From positions 3,038,001-3,102,000 of the forward strand of contig NZ_AP031500.1 of NCBI RefSeq assembly GCF_042847215.1: DNA of 64,000 bases. The letters run 5' to 3'. Made by a program: the position numbers and the translations under genes. Below, piece after piece: positions 25,078 to 34,903 of the stretch (its first letter is position 1; each line of letters opens with the position of its first letter). The stretch comes from Gilvimarinus japonicus (GTDB lineage Bacteria > Pseudomonadota > Gammaproteobacteria > Pseudomonadales > Cellvibrionaceae). The notes beneath the pieces are model-generated. The model was not told the origin of the DNA, made no database searches, and saw nothing but the letters and a program-made list of their open reading frames with translations.

Positions 25078-27861
25078 TTATAAATTCATTAAGAACCTAT
25101 CTATTGCCTGACGCGCTGATGACGATGCATTGTTATAAGCCGTTTTGGCATCGGCGCCATCACCATTGTGACGCTGCACTGCCTCGTCAATAGAGCTGGC
25201 CACACCATCGTGCATCAGGTTTAAACTGCTAGCACTGCCGTTGGCGATATAACCGGATAAACCCAATCCCCACAAGGGTGCGGTACGGAATTCACCTTCA
25301 CCTAAATCATGTAACAATAAGTCGGTAAACGGGTGAATGGTTTGATTGGCAAGCTCGGGAAAAGCCGTATCGCTGCCGGTCGTAACCGTCGGTTGGTGGC
25401 AAGCTGCACACCCTAGGCTTTCGAACTCGGCCAGACCTTGTGAACCCGCTAGATTTGCGCGGGGTACAGGTACCGCGAGGAGCGAGGAATAAGTCACCAA
25501 ATCATGCAAGTGGTCTGCCGAAAGCTCTGAAGGGCCAAACTCGGCCACATGAGTGCCCACGCCAATATCATCGTGTAGCGCCTTAGCCACTTGGTGCTCG
25601 ACACTAACAGCTTCAGCGCGCCAACCAAAGCGGCCTATTTGCTCGACACCATCAAGGGTAATACGGCTCACCGTGCCACCATTTTCTTGCGCCCAGGCCT
25701 CGATTTGCGAATCCGAAATTGCCTCGAGTAGTCCCAGGCCAATCATTTTAGGCGGCACAACATCGGCTCCCGTTTGCATTTGTCCGACACTGTTATTGGT
25801 ATGGCACTCGGTACAGCTCGACTGCACTGGATCACTGGCTTTACCAGCCATTTCCGGAAAGGGCAAGTTGCCGCCGATAGCTTGCGGCCCCGGCATAAAC
25901 TGCTCGATATGATTACCATTCACAAAGTTGGTATGAAACAGGCGACGCCCTTGTAACCAATTTTGAATGTTCGAAGGATTCATATTGTAAGCGTGTTGCA
26001 TAAACGAGAAACGACGCTGATTGCCGCCGGTTTCAGATAAGTGCGGCACTGTAGTATCACCACCCAACTTGGCAAATGCATCGTTAACAGCAACCGGACC
26101 AATCGCCGGATCTTGGTTATTCACCACAAACCCTTCGCCCAAAACATATTTGAAGGTCTGACCGTAGTAATTCACGTTGTCACCAGTCACCTGGGCGCGA
26201 TCAAAGTTTATGGTCACTTCAAATTCAACCTGCGCTCCTTGAGCAAAGGGGCGCGGGATGTTTTGATCCGGGCGCATCACCGCCTGCCACGATGTCGCTG
26301 CGGCGCGCTGCGCTTGAGTCGCGTTACAGGCGGCCAAGATCGAGCCATCGGGCATAATTAAGTCCATGACGTAGCCGTAATAAAAATTGGTCTCGTCGCC
26401 GTAAAATTTGTGATACCTAAAGTTGGGCGACTGCTGGTTACAATCTTTACCATTGCCCGAGGCATCGCTCATCGCTAATGGTACCGCGCTGTCTAAACGA
26501 ACCACCACGCAAGGGTCTGACGTGCCGCAGGCAGCTTGACGCTGACTGGCTGCCTCAGGGCGAGTGTAATCGCGCAACTCTAGCGCGCCGTAACGCGCGC
26601 GCCAGTATTCGATATTAAAGTTGTTAAAGTCATTGCCCGATAGTTCATGACGCACCCGATAGCGCTCGGCAACGTTGGCAATCACCACACCGTTTTCAAC
26701 GCGTACCCCACCGGCGCCGCCAAAACCATTATCGGCACCGCTACCATTATCACCGCCGCCCGAACTGTCACCTCCGCCAGAATTGTCGTCTCCACCGGAG
26801 TTGTCACCACCGCCGGTATCATTACCGCTGGCATTCCCCGATCCGCAAGGTGAGCTGGTGACGCCGTTACCCGGCGCAATACCGCTGGCGTCAGCAATGC
26901 ACTGACTCGATGCGTCGTCCTGTACTTTAAACTGCAAATCGTAGCTTTGGCCGGGCGTTACATTGCTAAATGTGTATTGATAGCGGTTGCCATTTAAAAC
27001 TGCCTGACGGCAATCGCTGTTCAAACACAGATAAGCCCAAGCACCGGTCTGGCCGCCATCAATATGGTAAAGGGTACCATCGCTTTGCAAACCAAAGGCG
27101 TAACCGCCCACTGCGGGTGACTCCGGCTCTGCGGCTGGCGCTTCGGGAGTCGCCGTGATACGAGCAGAGGCATTTTCGCCCCTTGAATTTACCGCCACGA
27201 CCACAAAGTCGTAGTCAAAGCCGTTGTCCAAACCGGTCACTGTCAGCGCTGTCTGGTCGGTGCTCTGACTGTCTTGTAAGGCGCCAGTGGCGTAACCATA
27301 CTCAACGCGGTAAGCCGTAGCGCCAGAGACGGAGCTCCAGCTTAATTGCACCTGCGCATCGCTCGCGCTTGCGTTAACCACAGGAGCATGGGCCGGCGGG
27401 CTAATGGATGAGCTGCTGCTTGACGATGACTCTGAACTGGCCGCCGAGCTGCTGGAGCTGGACGCACCGCTGCTGCCCAACGTCGCACAGCTTACCTCGT
27501 AAAAATCATCTGCAGTCGGCCCCGGCAACCAATCGACCTGGCTGTAATTACCCTGTACGCGCAGCGAGAACTCATCGCCACTGTCGCACTGTAAATCAGA
27601 TTGATACAGGTAGCGCCACTGACCGCCAGCCAAGCCGGTTTCAGTCGCCCCGGTTATGGTGGTAAACGACCACTGGCCGTTCTCGTAGGCCGATAACCAC
27701 ATGCCTCCGCTTTTTTGCTCATCGAATGTGTATTCGAGCAAAAGCTCACCGGCAGAGTTAAGGCTAACGTCAATAGGGGCCGCCTGGGCGGCTATAGCGC
27801 TGCTTATCAGCGTAACGGCGCCGGCGATAATCGCCGGCTTAAAAGGTATTTGTTTCGACAT
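25078..27861 (-). CDS. Exported modular di-heme (DUF1111/DHOR-like) oxidoreductase with polyserine linker
   Basis: About 927 aa. ATG at 27861 is preferred over GTG two codons earlier. Order: signal peptide (1-~27, AQA); an unrecognised ~95-aa beta module; a polyserine linker (~130-152); FN3 (~156-240); a small Cys-pair module (~253-321, YLCLNSDC to FKVQDD) also present in the larger neighbour; a Gly/Asn/Asp-rich linker (~340-385); an unrecognised ~250-aa domain; and a C-terminal di-heme domain with CTECH (C683) and CAACH (C818). That domain also has the DUF1111 hallmarks EGEFRTAPLWGLG and LMHDGVAS. Related two-domain c-type cytochromes carry out oxidations or peroxidations outside the cytoplasm. 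In cellulolytic relatives, cytochrome-bearing CBM proteins have been proposed as electron partners of polysaccharide oxidases. The substrate here is unknown. The gene directly upstream encodes an AraC-type regulator. Confidence 0.85.
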   Translation of the reverse strand: MSKQIPFKPAIIAGAVTLISSAIAAQAAPIDVSLNSAGELLLEYTFDEQKSGGMWLSAYENGQWSFTTITGATETGLAGGQWRYLYQSDLQCDSGDEFSLRVQGNYSQVDWLPGPTADDFYEVSCATLGSSGASSSSSSAASSESSSSSSSSISPPAHAPVVNASASDAQVQLSWSSVSGATAYRVEYGYATGALQDSQSTDQTALTVTGLDNGFDYDFVVVAVNSRGENASARITATPEAPAAEPESPAVGGYAFGLQSDGTLYHIDGGQTGAWAYLCLNSDCRQAVLNGNRYQYTFSNVTPGQSYDLQFKVQDDASSQCIADASGIAPGNGVTSSPCGSGNASGNDTGGGDNSGGDDNSGGGDSSGGGDNGSGADNGFGGAGGVRVENGVVIANVAERYRVRHELSGNDFNNFNIEYWRARYGALELRDYTRPEAASQRQAACGTSDPCVVVRLDSAVPLAMSDASGNGKDCNQQSPNFRYHKFYGDETNFYYGYVMDLIMPDGSILAACNATQAQRAAATSWQAVMRPDQNIPRPFAQGAQVEFEVTINFDRAQVTGDNVNYYGQTFKYVLGEGFVVNNQDPAIGPVAVNDAFAKLGGDTTVPHLSETGGNQRRFSFMQHAYNMNPSNIQNWLQGRRLFHTNFVNGNHIEQFMPGPQAIGGNLPFPEMAGKASDPVQSSCTECHTNNSVGQMQTGADVVPPKMIGLGLLEAISDSQIEAWAQENGGTVSRITLDGVEQIGRFGWRAEAVSVEHQVAKALHDDIGVGTHVAEFGPSELSADHLHDLVTYSSLLAVPVPRANLAGSQGLAEFESLGCAACHQPTVTTGSDTAFPELANQTIHPFTDLLLHDLGEGEFRTAPLWGLGLSGYIANGSASSLNLMHDGVASSIDEAVQRHNGDGADAKTAYNNASSSARQAIDRFLMNL

Positions 27862-28097
27862 AATCACAGTCCCGTTATTGTTATTGGCCAGCTCGTTACG
27901 GGTCCGTCCGGTTCGAGTGCTTGAGCTACGACGCTATCGCCCCCACTATGCCTAGACAAGTTCGAGTTTGCGTTACGCCTATTAAAAAACCCAGAAAGTC
28001 GAACTTTGACAAGCTCGAACCCAGCAGCAATACACGCCCGCACTGCAGGTCGCAACAATTGCAGCGGGTAAAAGTCAGTCAATCGGTAGCATTAAAT

Positions 28098-29243
28098 TTA
28101 TTGCGAAGCCTTTTCTTTTGCACCCTGTTCGCGGTACTGGTTGGGTGTCATGTCGGCGTATTTTCGAAACAACGTAAAGAACGACGACTTAGAGCGAAAA
28201 CCCACCGACTCATAAATATCTTGCACCGATTTATCGGCCCAGCCCGGCGAGCGTAAACGCACACAAGTCTGCTCGAGACGGTAATCATTGATGAATTCAA
28301 AAAAGTTTTTATGAAAATAGTGATTAATAACGTGGGATAAATGCCGGGGCGGCATATTCAACTGCTGGGCTAAACGCTCAATATTAAGGCGGGGCCGCGC
28401 ATAGAGCGCTTCGTCTCGCATGCGTTGATCAAGCTCGCGCAATGTCTCGCCAGAAGGGGCACTGCTTGTTTCGTCGCGCTCGTTGGGCCACTCGGGCACT
28501 TCACTTACCTTCTCAATATTGCGCGAGTTCATAAGGCCCGCCACAATCACAAAGCTCACCATTAATAGCTCGACAAAACTGGGCAGGTGGGTAACCACCT
28601 CTTGCAGATACCACGGCGCAAATGGGTAGGTAAAAGGCGGCAACACCTCCATGACCCAAATAGCCAAAAAACCCCACGCGAATATTTTTAACCAGCGAAA
28701 ATCTAAACTCTCGACGGTACAAAACCGGTCTTTTAACCGCTCGGAGTAACGAGCGATGGCCAAAATACTCGCTACACCATAAGCGGTAGAAACCATAAAC
28801 CCCACGGAGCCGATCAAAACATAGGGGCGCCACAACAAAGTCTCCCACCAGGGGCCCCATACACTCAACGCAAATAGGGTCGCGAGCAGCCACACCACCA
28901 CGGGTATTAGATCACGGTGATGATATTGATAACGACCAAACGTCAAGGCCCGTAAGTAGTGGTACAACAATGGCCCTTGTAGGTAAAACACCAGCGCCGG
29001 CAACGCAAAGCTCCACTGGCCAGCATGACTCAAAAAACCCGATAAGTACGGGTTGTAAGTTATAAAGAACGCCAGCTGGCCCAAACCGATTGAGGCGACA
29101 AACAAAGTCAACAAGTGATGGCTGGCCGTTTTCTCACGCCGGCACTGCAACAACACCGCAAAAATCAGCCCCTGTAGGGCCGTCATCCACAAAATAAAAT
29201 CGTAGAGATTAAACAATGGCTGGTTTAACGTTTGTAACAACAT
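28098..29243 (-). CDS. Seven-TM AraC-type transcriptional regulator (copy 1)
   Basis: 381 aa. The N-terminal two-thirds (~1-245) is hydrophobic with about seven transmembrane helices (for example LYDFILWMTALQGLIFAVLLQ). The C-terminal third is a full AraC/XylS DNA-binding domain: first HTH in LNIERLAQQLNMPPRHLSHVIN, second in KSVQDIYESVGFRSKSSFFTLFRKYADMTPNQYR. Membrane-embedded AraC regulators of this type sense periplasmic or membrane signals directly. It lies immediately upstream of the first di-heme gene on the same strand, with a ~236-base gap. It is a clear paralogue of the regulator at 34904-36034, which occupies the same position next to the second di-heme gene. Each probably controls its neighbour. 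Confidence 0.92.
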   Translation of the reverse strand: MLLQTLNQPLFNLYDFILWMTALQGLIFAVLLQCRREKTASHHLLTLFVASIGLGQLAFFITYNPYLSGFLSHAGQWSFALPALVFYLQGPLLYHYLRALTFGRYQYHHRDLIPVVVWLLATLFALSVWGPWWETLLWRPYVLIGSVGFMVSTAYGVASILAIARYSERLKDRFCTVESLDFRWLKIFAWGFLAIWVMEVLPPFTYPFAPWYLQEVVTHLPSFVELLMVSFVIVAGLMNSRNIEKVSEVPEWPNERDETSSAPSGETLRELDQRMRDEALYARPRLNIERLAQQLNMPPRHLSHVINHYFHKNFFEFINDYRLEQTCVRLRSPGWADKSVQDIYESVGFRSKSSFFTLFRKYADMTPNQYREQGAKEKASQ

Positions 29244-29455
29244 GGCTCTAAATCACCTAAGTGCCCAGCCCACGGGCAGTGCGGGCAAGGCGTTATTATT
29301 GTGTTCATCCATGGTGAAGGTACCTACAGCACCGGTAAAAGTGACTTTGGCGCTCTGATCATCCGAAAACACCTACAGTGTTATCGTTAACATAGAAAAA
29401 ATCAAGCGTAATTGCCTCAATTTAGGCGAGCGTGTGACCGGCTAAACAACCGGCA

Positions 29456-29486
29456 TAAAAAAAGCCCGGTAAAAACCGGGCTTTTT
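29456..29486 (-). terminator. Terminator of the GH26/di-heme gene
   Basis: AAAAAGCCCGGT/ACCGGGCTTTTT stem with a four-base loop. On the minus strand it ends in seven T, about 25 bases after the stop codon of the large minus-strand gene. Confidence 0.9.
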
Positions 29487-29508
29487 AGCAAGAACCTATG
29501 CCGTAAAC

Positions 29509-32500
29509 TTACAGCGTTTTAACAAAGGCTTGCACCGCCTGCTGCTGGCTGGCAGTTAAGTTATTGTAAGCACTGGTAGCGCTTTGTGCATCACCACCGT
29601 GCCGGCCAATGGCGTCCGCCACACTGGTGGAAGCGCCGTCGTGCATATACAGCATGTCGTGACCGTTGCGCTCTAGCAGGTGGATGTTTTGCCCGATCCC
29701 CCACAAAGGTGCAGTACGGAACTCGCCCTCGCCCAAGTCCCAAGTTTGCATATCGGTGTAGGGGCGAATGGTCAGGTTTCGCAAGTGTGTCGGCGCACCG
29801 GCACGGGTGTGCTGCACCGGCGTGTGGCAACTGGCGCAACCAATATCGGTGAACAAGACTTCGCCTTCGCTTACGGCTGGGTCGCTGTAAGTACCGGGGT
29901 CCCGCGCCGGTACTGTTAGTACCTCGACGTAGGTGGTTAACAGCTCAAGCAAGCGCGGCGGCATCTCGGCCGGATCAACACCATGGTCTACCACCAGCGC
30001 TGATTTAACCTGATCGGCTACGGTAGGCTCCGAACCCTCCCAGTTAAAGCCCGCCTCACGACCTTCGATGGCCTCAAGCAATTTTACACCGTACACCGGT
30101 GGCGGTAAGCGCATTCCTTTACCCGGCACGTTAACCGGCTCGGTACCCCGGCCATCGCGGAAGTGACAGTTACCACAGGTGTTGTTGCCGATTTGCGCAT
30201 CGGGATCGTTAAACAAATGCGAGCCCAGTTTGTTGGGATCAATACCATGAAACAAGTGATGCCCTAAGATAAAGTCATCCACCATATCTTCTTTGTGCAA
30301 GGTCACCATAGGCTGAGTAAAGATGGCGTTGTGCTCAAGATCAATATAACCGCCCGAGTCAGAAAATACCTGACTGGTACCGGCTTTACCGGCGGGATTC
30401 AAACGCGGATCACCATACTTACCACACCAGCCACAACCCACCACATAGTGCGAGAAGTCATTGTAGGTTTGCGCACCGGTGGCACCGGCAACCGCCGTCA
30501 CCTCAAAGCTAATCACCTGGCCATAACTGTAAGCCGAATCAAAACCGGGGTTTTGCGTTAAGGCAAAAAACTGTTGACCATTGGGGCCGCCAGCGGTGTT
30601 GCGCATAGATTCATTACGCAAAATACTGCCGTTTAAACCAAAACCTAGGTGTACATCACCCGGGGTATCTTCGGCCCAGATTGTGTAGCGATCCAAGTTG
30701 CGCAAACGATCATTGTTGTGATGTGCATCCAGTACCGCCGCGGTGGTGCCGTCTTGGGTAATGGGGTGACGAAAGCGCATCCAGTTAGATGAACCATCGA
30801 CAAATGGCTCGTAGTTGTACGGGTTTACCCGCGCGCCTTGGGTGGTAAACAAACCGGTCCAAATCCACTGAGTGGCCGGGTTGTCGTTAAGGGCGTTAGG
30901 GTGCAAGTAACGAAAATAGTAGTTGTAATCACCACTACACGGGATGGTCGCTGTGCCGCCCGTGACCGCCACTTTTTTAAAGCTTAAGTCACCATCATCC
31001 GAGCAGTGCATTTCCAGGCCCGAATCACCGGTCTGCTTAATAATGTACTGCCCCCAACGCCAGGTTAACTGATCGCCGTCAATGTCAAAGGCAAAGCCGT
31101 GACTCGTGGGTGGGTGACCGTTCTCGGGGGTGGCCAGCGCGTATATAGGATTAGCTCGCGGTGGCGGCCCTATTTCGCCGTCGGTCAGCGAGTTGCTGGT
31201 CCAGTCGAGGTGCGCATATGGCGAGTCAGGGTCGATATTACCACCGGGGTCACCGCCACCATCATTACCTCCGGTATTCCCGCCATTGTCACCACCGGTC
31301 GCACCGCCGGTGCTGTAATCGTAACGCGGAAACTGGTCGCTGCTAAAGCCCGGCACTTTTAACTGCGCCGTAAAATTACCGCTGGGTAAGTTGGCAAACG
31401 TGTGCTCGTAGCGATCACCGTTTAAGCTCGCCGTGTAGCAATCAGCCTCTAAGTCGCGACACAGATAAAAAGTGCCTGAGTCGGGCCAGCTGTCTTGCAC
31501 TGCAAACCACAAGGTTGCACCGCTGACGCCAAATGGCTCGTCGCCGCCATTGCTACTGCCATCATCCATTGCCGTTACCTGGATGCTAACTTGATCACGC
31601 ACACCGGTTAAAGTGTGATCGGCCTCGGCTAACTCAACCGCTAGCGTATGGGTGCCAATGGCTAAATCAGCAATCATAACGTCGGCTGCGCTGTAGAGGG
31701 GGCCCTGATCTTCGCCGTTAATAAAATAGTGCACATGGCTATCGTTTTGCGCCACTGGCCAATTATTAACGTTAAAGCTAAGGGTTACCGCATCAGCTTC
31801 GGTAAAACTTGCGCCGTTTGCAGGTGAGGTAATACCAACAGTACCTTCGAGCACGGGCTCGTCACTCACTTGCACACTGGTATTCGCTGTCGCCGTAGCG
31901 CCATCGTCGTCTGTTGCCGCAACACGGAACTGCCAGGTACCGGCTTGATCAACGGTAACGCTAAAACCGAAAGGTGCATTGGCTTTTGTGCTAACAAGTG
32001 TTTCACTAGCGCCGGGCACAGTAGCATACAGTGCAACCTCACTGATCGTGCCATCGCTGTCCGAGGCATTGGCCGTCAGGTTTACCGTGTCACCTACCAT
32101 GGCGGGCGCGATGTTATTTAGGCTAACGCTCGGCGCTTGGTTGGCAACTGGATTGCCACTGCCGCCGTGTAAGGTAAAGTTTAACAAGTCGACGTTCATC
32201 GCGGCATTACCGTTTTGGTAACGCAACTCTACAGTCGCACCTTCTGGGACCTGGGTATTGAGCGAGACAGTGTTGTAGTTGCCTACCCACGAGCCAGTAC
32301 TGGTAAACGGCACCGACACATCGACGCCATTAACACGCAACGTTATATTACCGGACTGCTCCGAGGCGTAAGTGATGCTAACGCTATCAGCCGCTGGCGC
32401 ACTCGCAATGCGTAGACCGGCGCCATTGTTGCTTATATAGGCTACCCCCTGCCCGCCACTTGCGGCAGAGTCTGGGTACAACTGTGCGCCGCCAAATACA

Positions 32501-34530
32501 GTAGCGGACTCAGCCTCAAGGGTTAAGCTTGTTGGCGTAGCATTAGCGCCGCTGTCTTGCACCACGGTTTTACTGATGGTGGTTTCGGCCGTGGCACCTT
32601 CGTTATCGGTGGCAACCGCCCTAAACTGATAGTTACCAGCAGTACTGGCAACCACATCAAAAGTATGAAGATTACCTGCCACTTGACCGACCAAAGCCTC
32701 CTCGGCGCCGGGCGCACTCACATACAAGGCTACGGTCGCAACGCTGCCATCGCTATCATTTGCGTTGACATCAACTGAGACAATGCCACCTTCAACGACA
32801 ACGCCTGCCACGGCATTTGCGGCAACGCTCGGGGCTGTGTTGCTGGGCGCGCCAGTGCCCGAACCACTGTTCGTCTGAGTAAAAGTTGCCTGATCTTGCA
32901 CCGTGTACTGGCCGGTTTCATTATCCTGTACTTTAAACTCAATGCTGTACGTCTGGCCTAGTGTGCCGCTAAAGTTGCGAGTAAAAAGGCCCTCGGCGCG
33001 AGTGGCCGATAAACAGTAAGAGTCTAAACACAGGTAGGCAAATCCAGCTTCCCAGTCTGGGTTATCCTGATGAAACAGCTGCAGCGTGCTGTCGTCGATA
33101 TAGAGAATACCAAACTCTTCACTCGGCGTGGGATTGCCACCGCCGTTATTGTCAGCGACTACCGATTTAGTAACGGACGCTTCATCGGTATTGCCGTCGT
33201 TGTCGGTGGCCACCGCGCGCAACCCATAACTGCCCACCGCACTGGTAGTCACGTTAAAGCTCGCGCTCGCGCTTTGCTCGGTACCGACCAATACTTCGCT
33301 GGCGCCCGGTGCGGTCAGATACAAGCTTACCGACACCACACTGCCATCGGCATCGCTCGCGCTCACGTCGACACTAAAGCTATCGCCGGCAATCACCTCG
33401 CCATTTTGCGCAACGAGGTTTACATCCGGATCTTGCGGATTGCTTGAGCTCTGATCGCCAAAGTTTAAATCATCAAACAAACTGGCACCGGCGCGAATAA
33501 AGTCGCTGCCGTCGGTGGCGTTTTCCCAGCGAGTTAAAATAGTGTTATTGGCCTGAACACGGCTGTCGCCCCAGTAACCTTCGGGGCCAAATACGCCGTC
33601 GTTAGGGTTCCAGCGCGGCTGCGCATCCCAATTGGCGTTGATGTAAGTAATACCGCGCAATACATCTTTGCTACCGCTCGAGTATTCGGCAATAAAATCA
33701 AAGTAGGGCTGGTACCACTCGTTCCAGATTTGGTCCGCCGACTTATTCACGGCATTGCTGCCAAAGGCGGCATCAGGTGAATAGGTTAGCGCGCCCGTTT
33801 TGTAACGCTGCGGGGTCGACTCGTTTATAAACAAGGGCTTATTGTGAGTCACGGCAAAATCGGCAACTTTGCGCACCTCGGCCCAGTTACAATCTTGTGG
33901 CGCAAAGTACGAGATACCCACCCAGTCGACCACATCATCACCCGGATACCATTCATCGGGGTTAATCGGCACGGGGCAGTAAGTAGCGGTTTGCCACACC
34001 AGGGCGATGCGATCGTCAAATCCCAGCTGTTCAATACGGTTGTGGACGTATTCAAAGGTGGATTTAACGGCGGCGGGGTTGTGATTGTTCCAGGGGCCAT
34101 CGACCTCGTACGCCCAGCGCAAATATACCGGGCGATTATAGCCGCCCAAAGTGTTCAGCAGCGTATCGATATTGGCGTTGTAATTGCCCGCCGCGACTTG
34201 GTCGATCACGCCGTTCATGGACACACCCACCACCAGCGCGCGGTCGGGGTAAGTCGCTGCCAATTCGGCAACATTATTGCGCCCCGCACCGGCGTCAGCG
34301 TTATTGTTCAGACCATCTAAATTGGCAATACCCACGTAATTGGTAACACCGGCCGGCTGCGTGCCGACCGCCGACACATACTCTCCGATGCTCTCAATAT
34401 CTTGTCCCACCGACAGCATAACGCCGTCGTCCGGCACCAAGGTACCACTTACGGCGAACGCTTGACCGGCGCTGAGCGCGACGCTCAATGCCAGGCTCCG
34501 GCGACCCATAGCTTTCCAGTATCTATTCAT
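29509..34530 (-). CDS. Exported fusion of GH26-like glycosidase, CBM35 and di-heme oxidoreductase
   Basis: About 1673 aa. ATG at 34530 (MNRYWKAMGRRS, GGTAGAG upstream) is preferred over 34554. Order: signal peptide (~1-28); GH26-like catalytic domain (~30-355) with acid/base E142 in YLRWAYEVDG, YPGDDVVDWVGISY, and nucleophile E237 in LFINESTPQ; Ig-like; Cys-pair module copy 1 (YLCLDSYC); Ig-like; CBM35 (~668-791, starting LEAESATVFGG); two Ig-like modules (the second with DSHVHYFINGEDQGP); Cys-pair module copy 2 (YLCRDLEADC); Gly/Asn linker; an unrecognised ~250-aa domain; and a di-heme domain with CGNCH (C1452) and CASCH (C1565), EGEFRTAPLWGIG and YMHDGAST. GH26 enzymes hydrolyse mannans or beta-1,3-xylan. 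Joining one to a c-type di-heme oxidoreductase in a single chain is very unusual. An AraC regulator lies directly upstream. Confidence 0.85.
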   Translation of the reverse strand: MNRYWKAMGRRSLALSVALSAGQAFAVSGTLVPDDGVMLSVGQDIESIGEYVSAVGTQPAGVTNYVGIANLDGLNNNADAGAGRNNVAELAATYPDRALVVGVSMNGVIDQVAAGNYNANIDTLLNTLGGYNRPVYLRWAYEVDGPWNNHNPAAVKSTFEYVHNRIEQLGFDDRIALVWQTATYCPVPINPDEWYPGDDVVDWVGISYFAPQDCNWAEVRKVADFAVTHNKPLFINESTPQRYKTGALTYSPDAAFGSNAVNKSADQIWNEWYQPYFDFIAEYSSGSKDVLRGITYINANWDAQPRWNPNDGVFGPEGYWGDSRVQANNTILTRWENATDGSDFIRAGASLFDDLNFGDQSSSNPQDPDVNLVAQNGEVIAGDSFSVDVSASDADGSVVSVSLYLTAPGASEVLVGTEQSASASFNVTTSAVGSYGLRAVATDNDGNTDEASVTKSVVADNNGGGNPTPSEEFGILYIDDSTLQLFHQDNPDWEAGFAYLCLDSYCLSATRAEGLFTRNFSGTLGQTYSIEFKVQDNETGQYTVQDQATFTQTNSGSGTGAPSNTAPSVAANAVAGVVVEGGIVSVDVNANDSDGSVATVALYVSAPGAEEALVGQVAGNLHTFDVVASTAGNYQFRAVATDNEGATAETTISKTVVQDSGANATPTSLTLEAESATVFGGAQLYPDSAASGGQGVAYISNNGAGLRIASAPAADSVSITYASEQSGNITLRVNGVDVSVPFTSTGSWVGNYNTVSLNTQVPEGATVELRYQNGNAAMNVDLLNFTLHGGSGNPVANQAPSVSLNNIAPAMVGDTVNLTANASDSDGTISEVALYATVPGASETLVSTKANAPFGFSVTVDQAGTWQFRVAATDDDGATATANTSVQVSDEPVLEGTVGITSPANGASFTEADAVTLSFNVNNWPVAQNDSHVHYFINGEDQGPLYSAADVMIADLAIGTHTLAVELAEADHTLTGVRDQVSIQVTAMDDGSSNGGDEPFGVSGATLWFAVQDSWPDSGTFYLCRDLEADCYTASLNGDRYEHTFANLPSGNFTAQLKVPGFSSDQFPRYDYSTGGATGGDNGGNTGGNDGGGDPGGNIDPDSPYAHLDWTSNSLTDGEIGPPPRANPIYALATPENGHPPTSHGFAFDIDGDQLTWRWGQYIIKQTGDSGLEMHCSDDGDLSFKKVAVTGGTATIPCSGDYNYYFRYLHPNALNDNPATQWIWTGLFTTQGARVNPYNYEPFVDGSSNWMRFRHPITQDGTTAAVLDAHHNNDRLRNLDRYTIWAEDTPGDVHLGFGLNGSILRNESMRNTAGGPNGQQFFALTQNPGFDSAYSYGQVISFEVTAVAGATGAQTYNDFSHYVVGCGWCGKYGDPRLNPAGKAGTSQVFSDSGGYIDLEHNAIFTQPMVTLHKEDMVDDFILGHHLFHGIDPNKLGSHLFNDPDAQIGNNTCGNCHFRDGRGTEPVNVPGKGMRLPPPVYGVKLLEAIEGREAGFNWEGSEPTVADQVKSALVVDHGVDPAEMPPRLLELLTTYVEVLTVPARDPGTYSDPAVSEGEVLFTDIGCASCHTPVQHTRAGAPTHLRNLTIRPYTDMQTWDLGEGEFRTAPLWGIGQNIHLLERNGHDMLYMHDGASTSVADAIGRHGGDAQSATSAYNNLTASQQQAVQAFVKTL

Positions 34531-34554
34531 GTGAACTCTACCTTTTATTGTCAT

Positions 34555-34903
34555 TTATAAGGTGACTGTCAATCGGTCAACAAACAAAGACCAATCGGTA
34601 GGCTATAAAAACGCGCATAATCCTGGGGAACAAGTTCTAGCTTGCGTTGCTAGAGCGTGGCAAACGCACCCGTGCACTTGAGTACGTCAGGCGTATTATC
34701 GGCGAGTTCGTTTGCGCTACGCATACACAAACTCTAACGCGCTAGCGCCCACCGTTGGCGGGCTGCAGCGTTATCGGCGGTGGCGTGGTGACAACATTAA
34801 ACGACAGCGGCAAACCTAAGTTACGACTTTGACCCGCGTAAAAAACGCGGTTCGAGGTTCGCCTTAGCAGCAGACGAACCCAGCAAAGATGAGCTAGGCG
34901 CCA
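34555..34903. other. Leader region of the GH26/di-heme gene
   Basis: 349 bases between the upstream AraC gene and the fusion gene. No gene seen. It contains the CAATCGGT direct repeats listed separately and two small hairpins (34834-34850, 34856-34880) without T-runs. Confidence 0.5.
34570..34599 (-). promoter_or_regulatory. Direct repeat, candidate AraC-type operator
   Basis: CAATCGGT occurs at 34570-34577 and 34592-34599, a period of 22 bases (about two helical turns), 40-69 bases upstream of the fusion-gene start. AraC-family activators typically bind direct half-sites spaced by about two turns. A third copy sits at 28080-28087, upstream of the other di-heme gene. A single 8-mer is expected by chance in a window this size, so only the tandem arrangement is suggestive. 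Confidence 0.35.

Noticed and set aside
26675..26905. Pro-rich plus-strand open frames inside the first di-heme gene
   Set aside because: Complement of the Gly/Asp/Asn-rich linker; the minus-strand gene reads through this region without a break.
27415..27480. Tandem Ser codons considered as a DNA repeat or unstable microsatellite
   Set aside because: Mixed TCN/AGY codons encode a normal polyserine linker, common in Cellvibrionales exoenzymes; the DNA itself is not a perfect repeat.
34834..34880. Two small hairpins in the leader of the GH26/di-heme gene as terminators
   Set aside because: Stems of six pairs only, and no T-run after either on the relevant strand.
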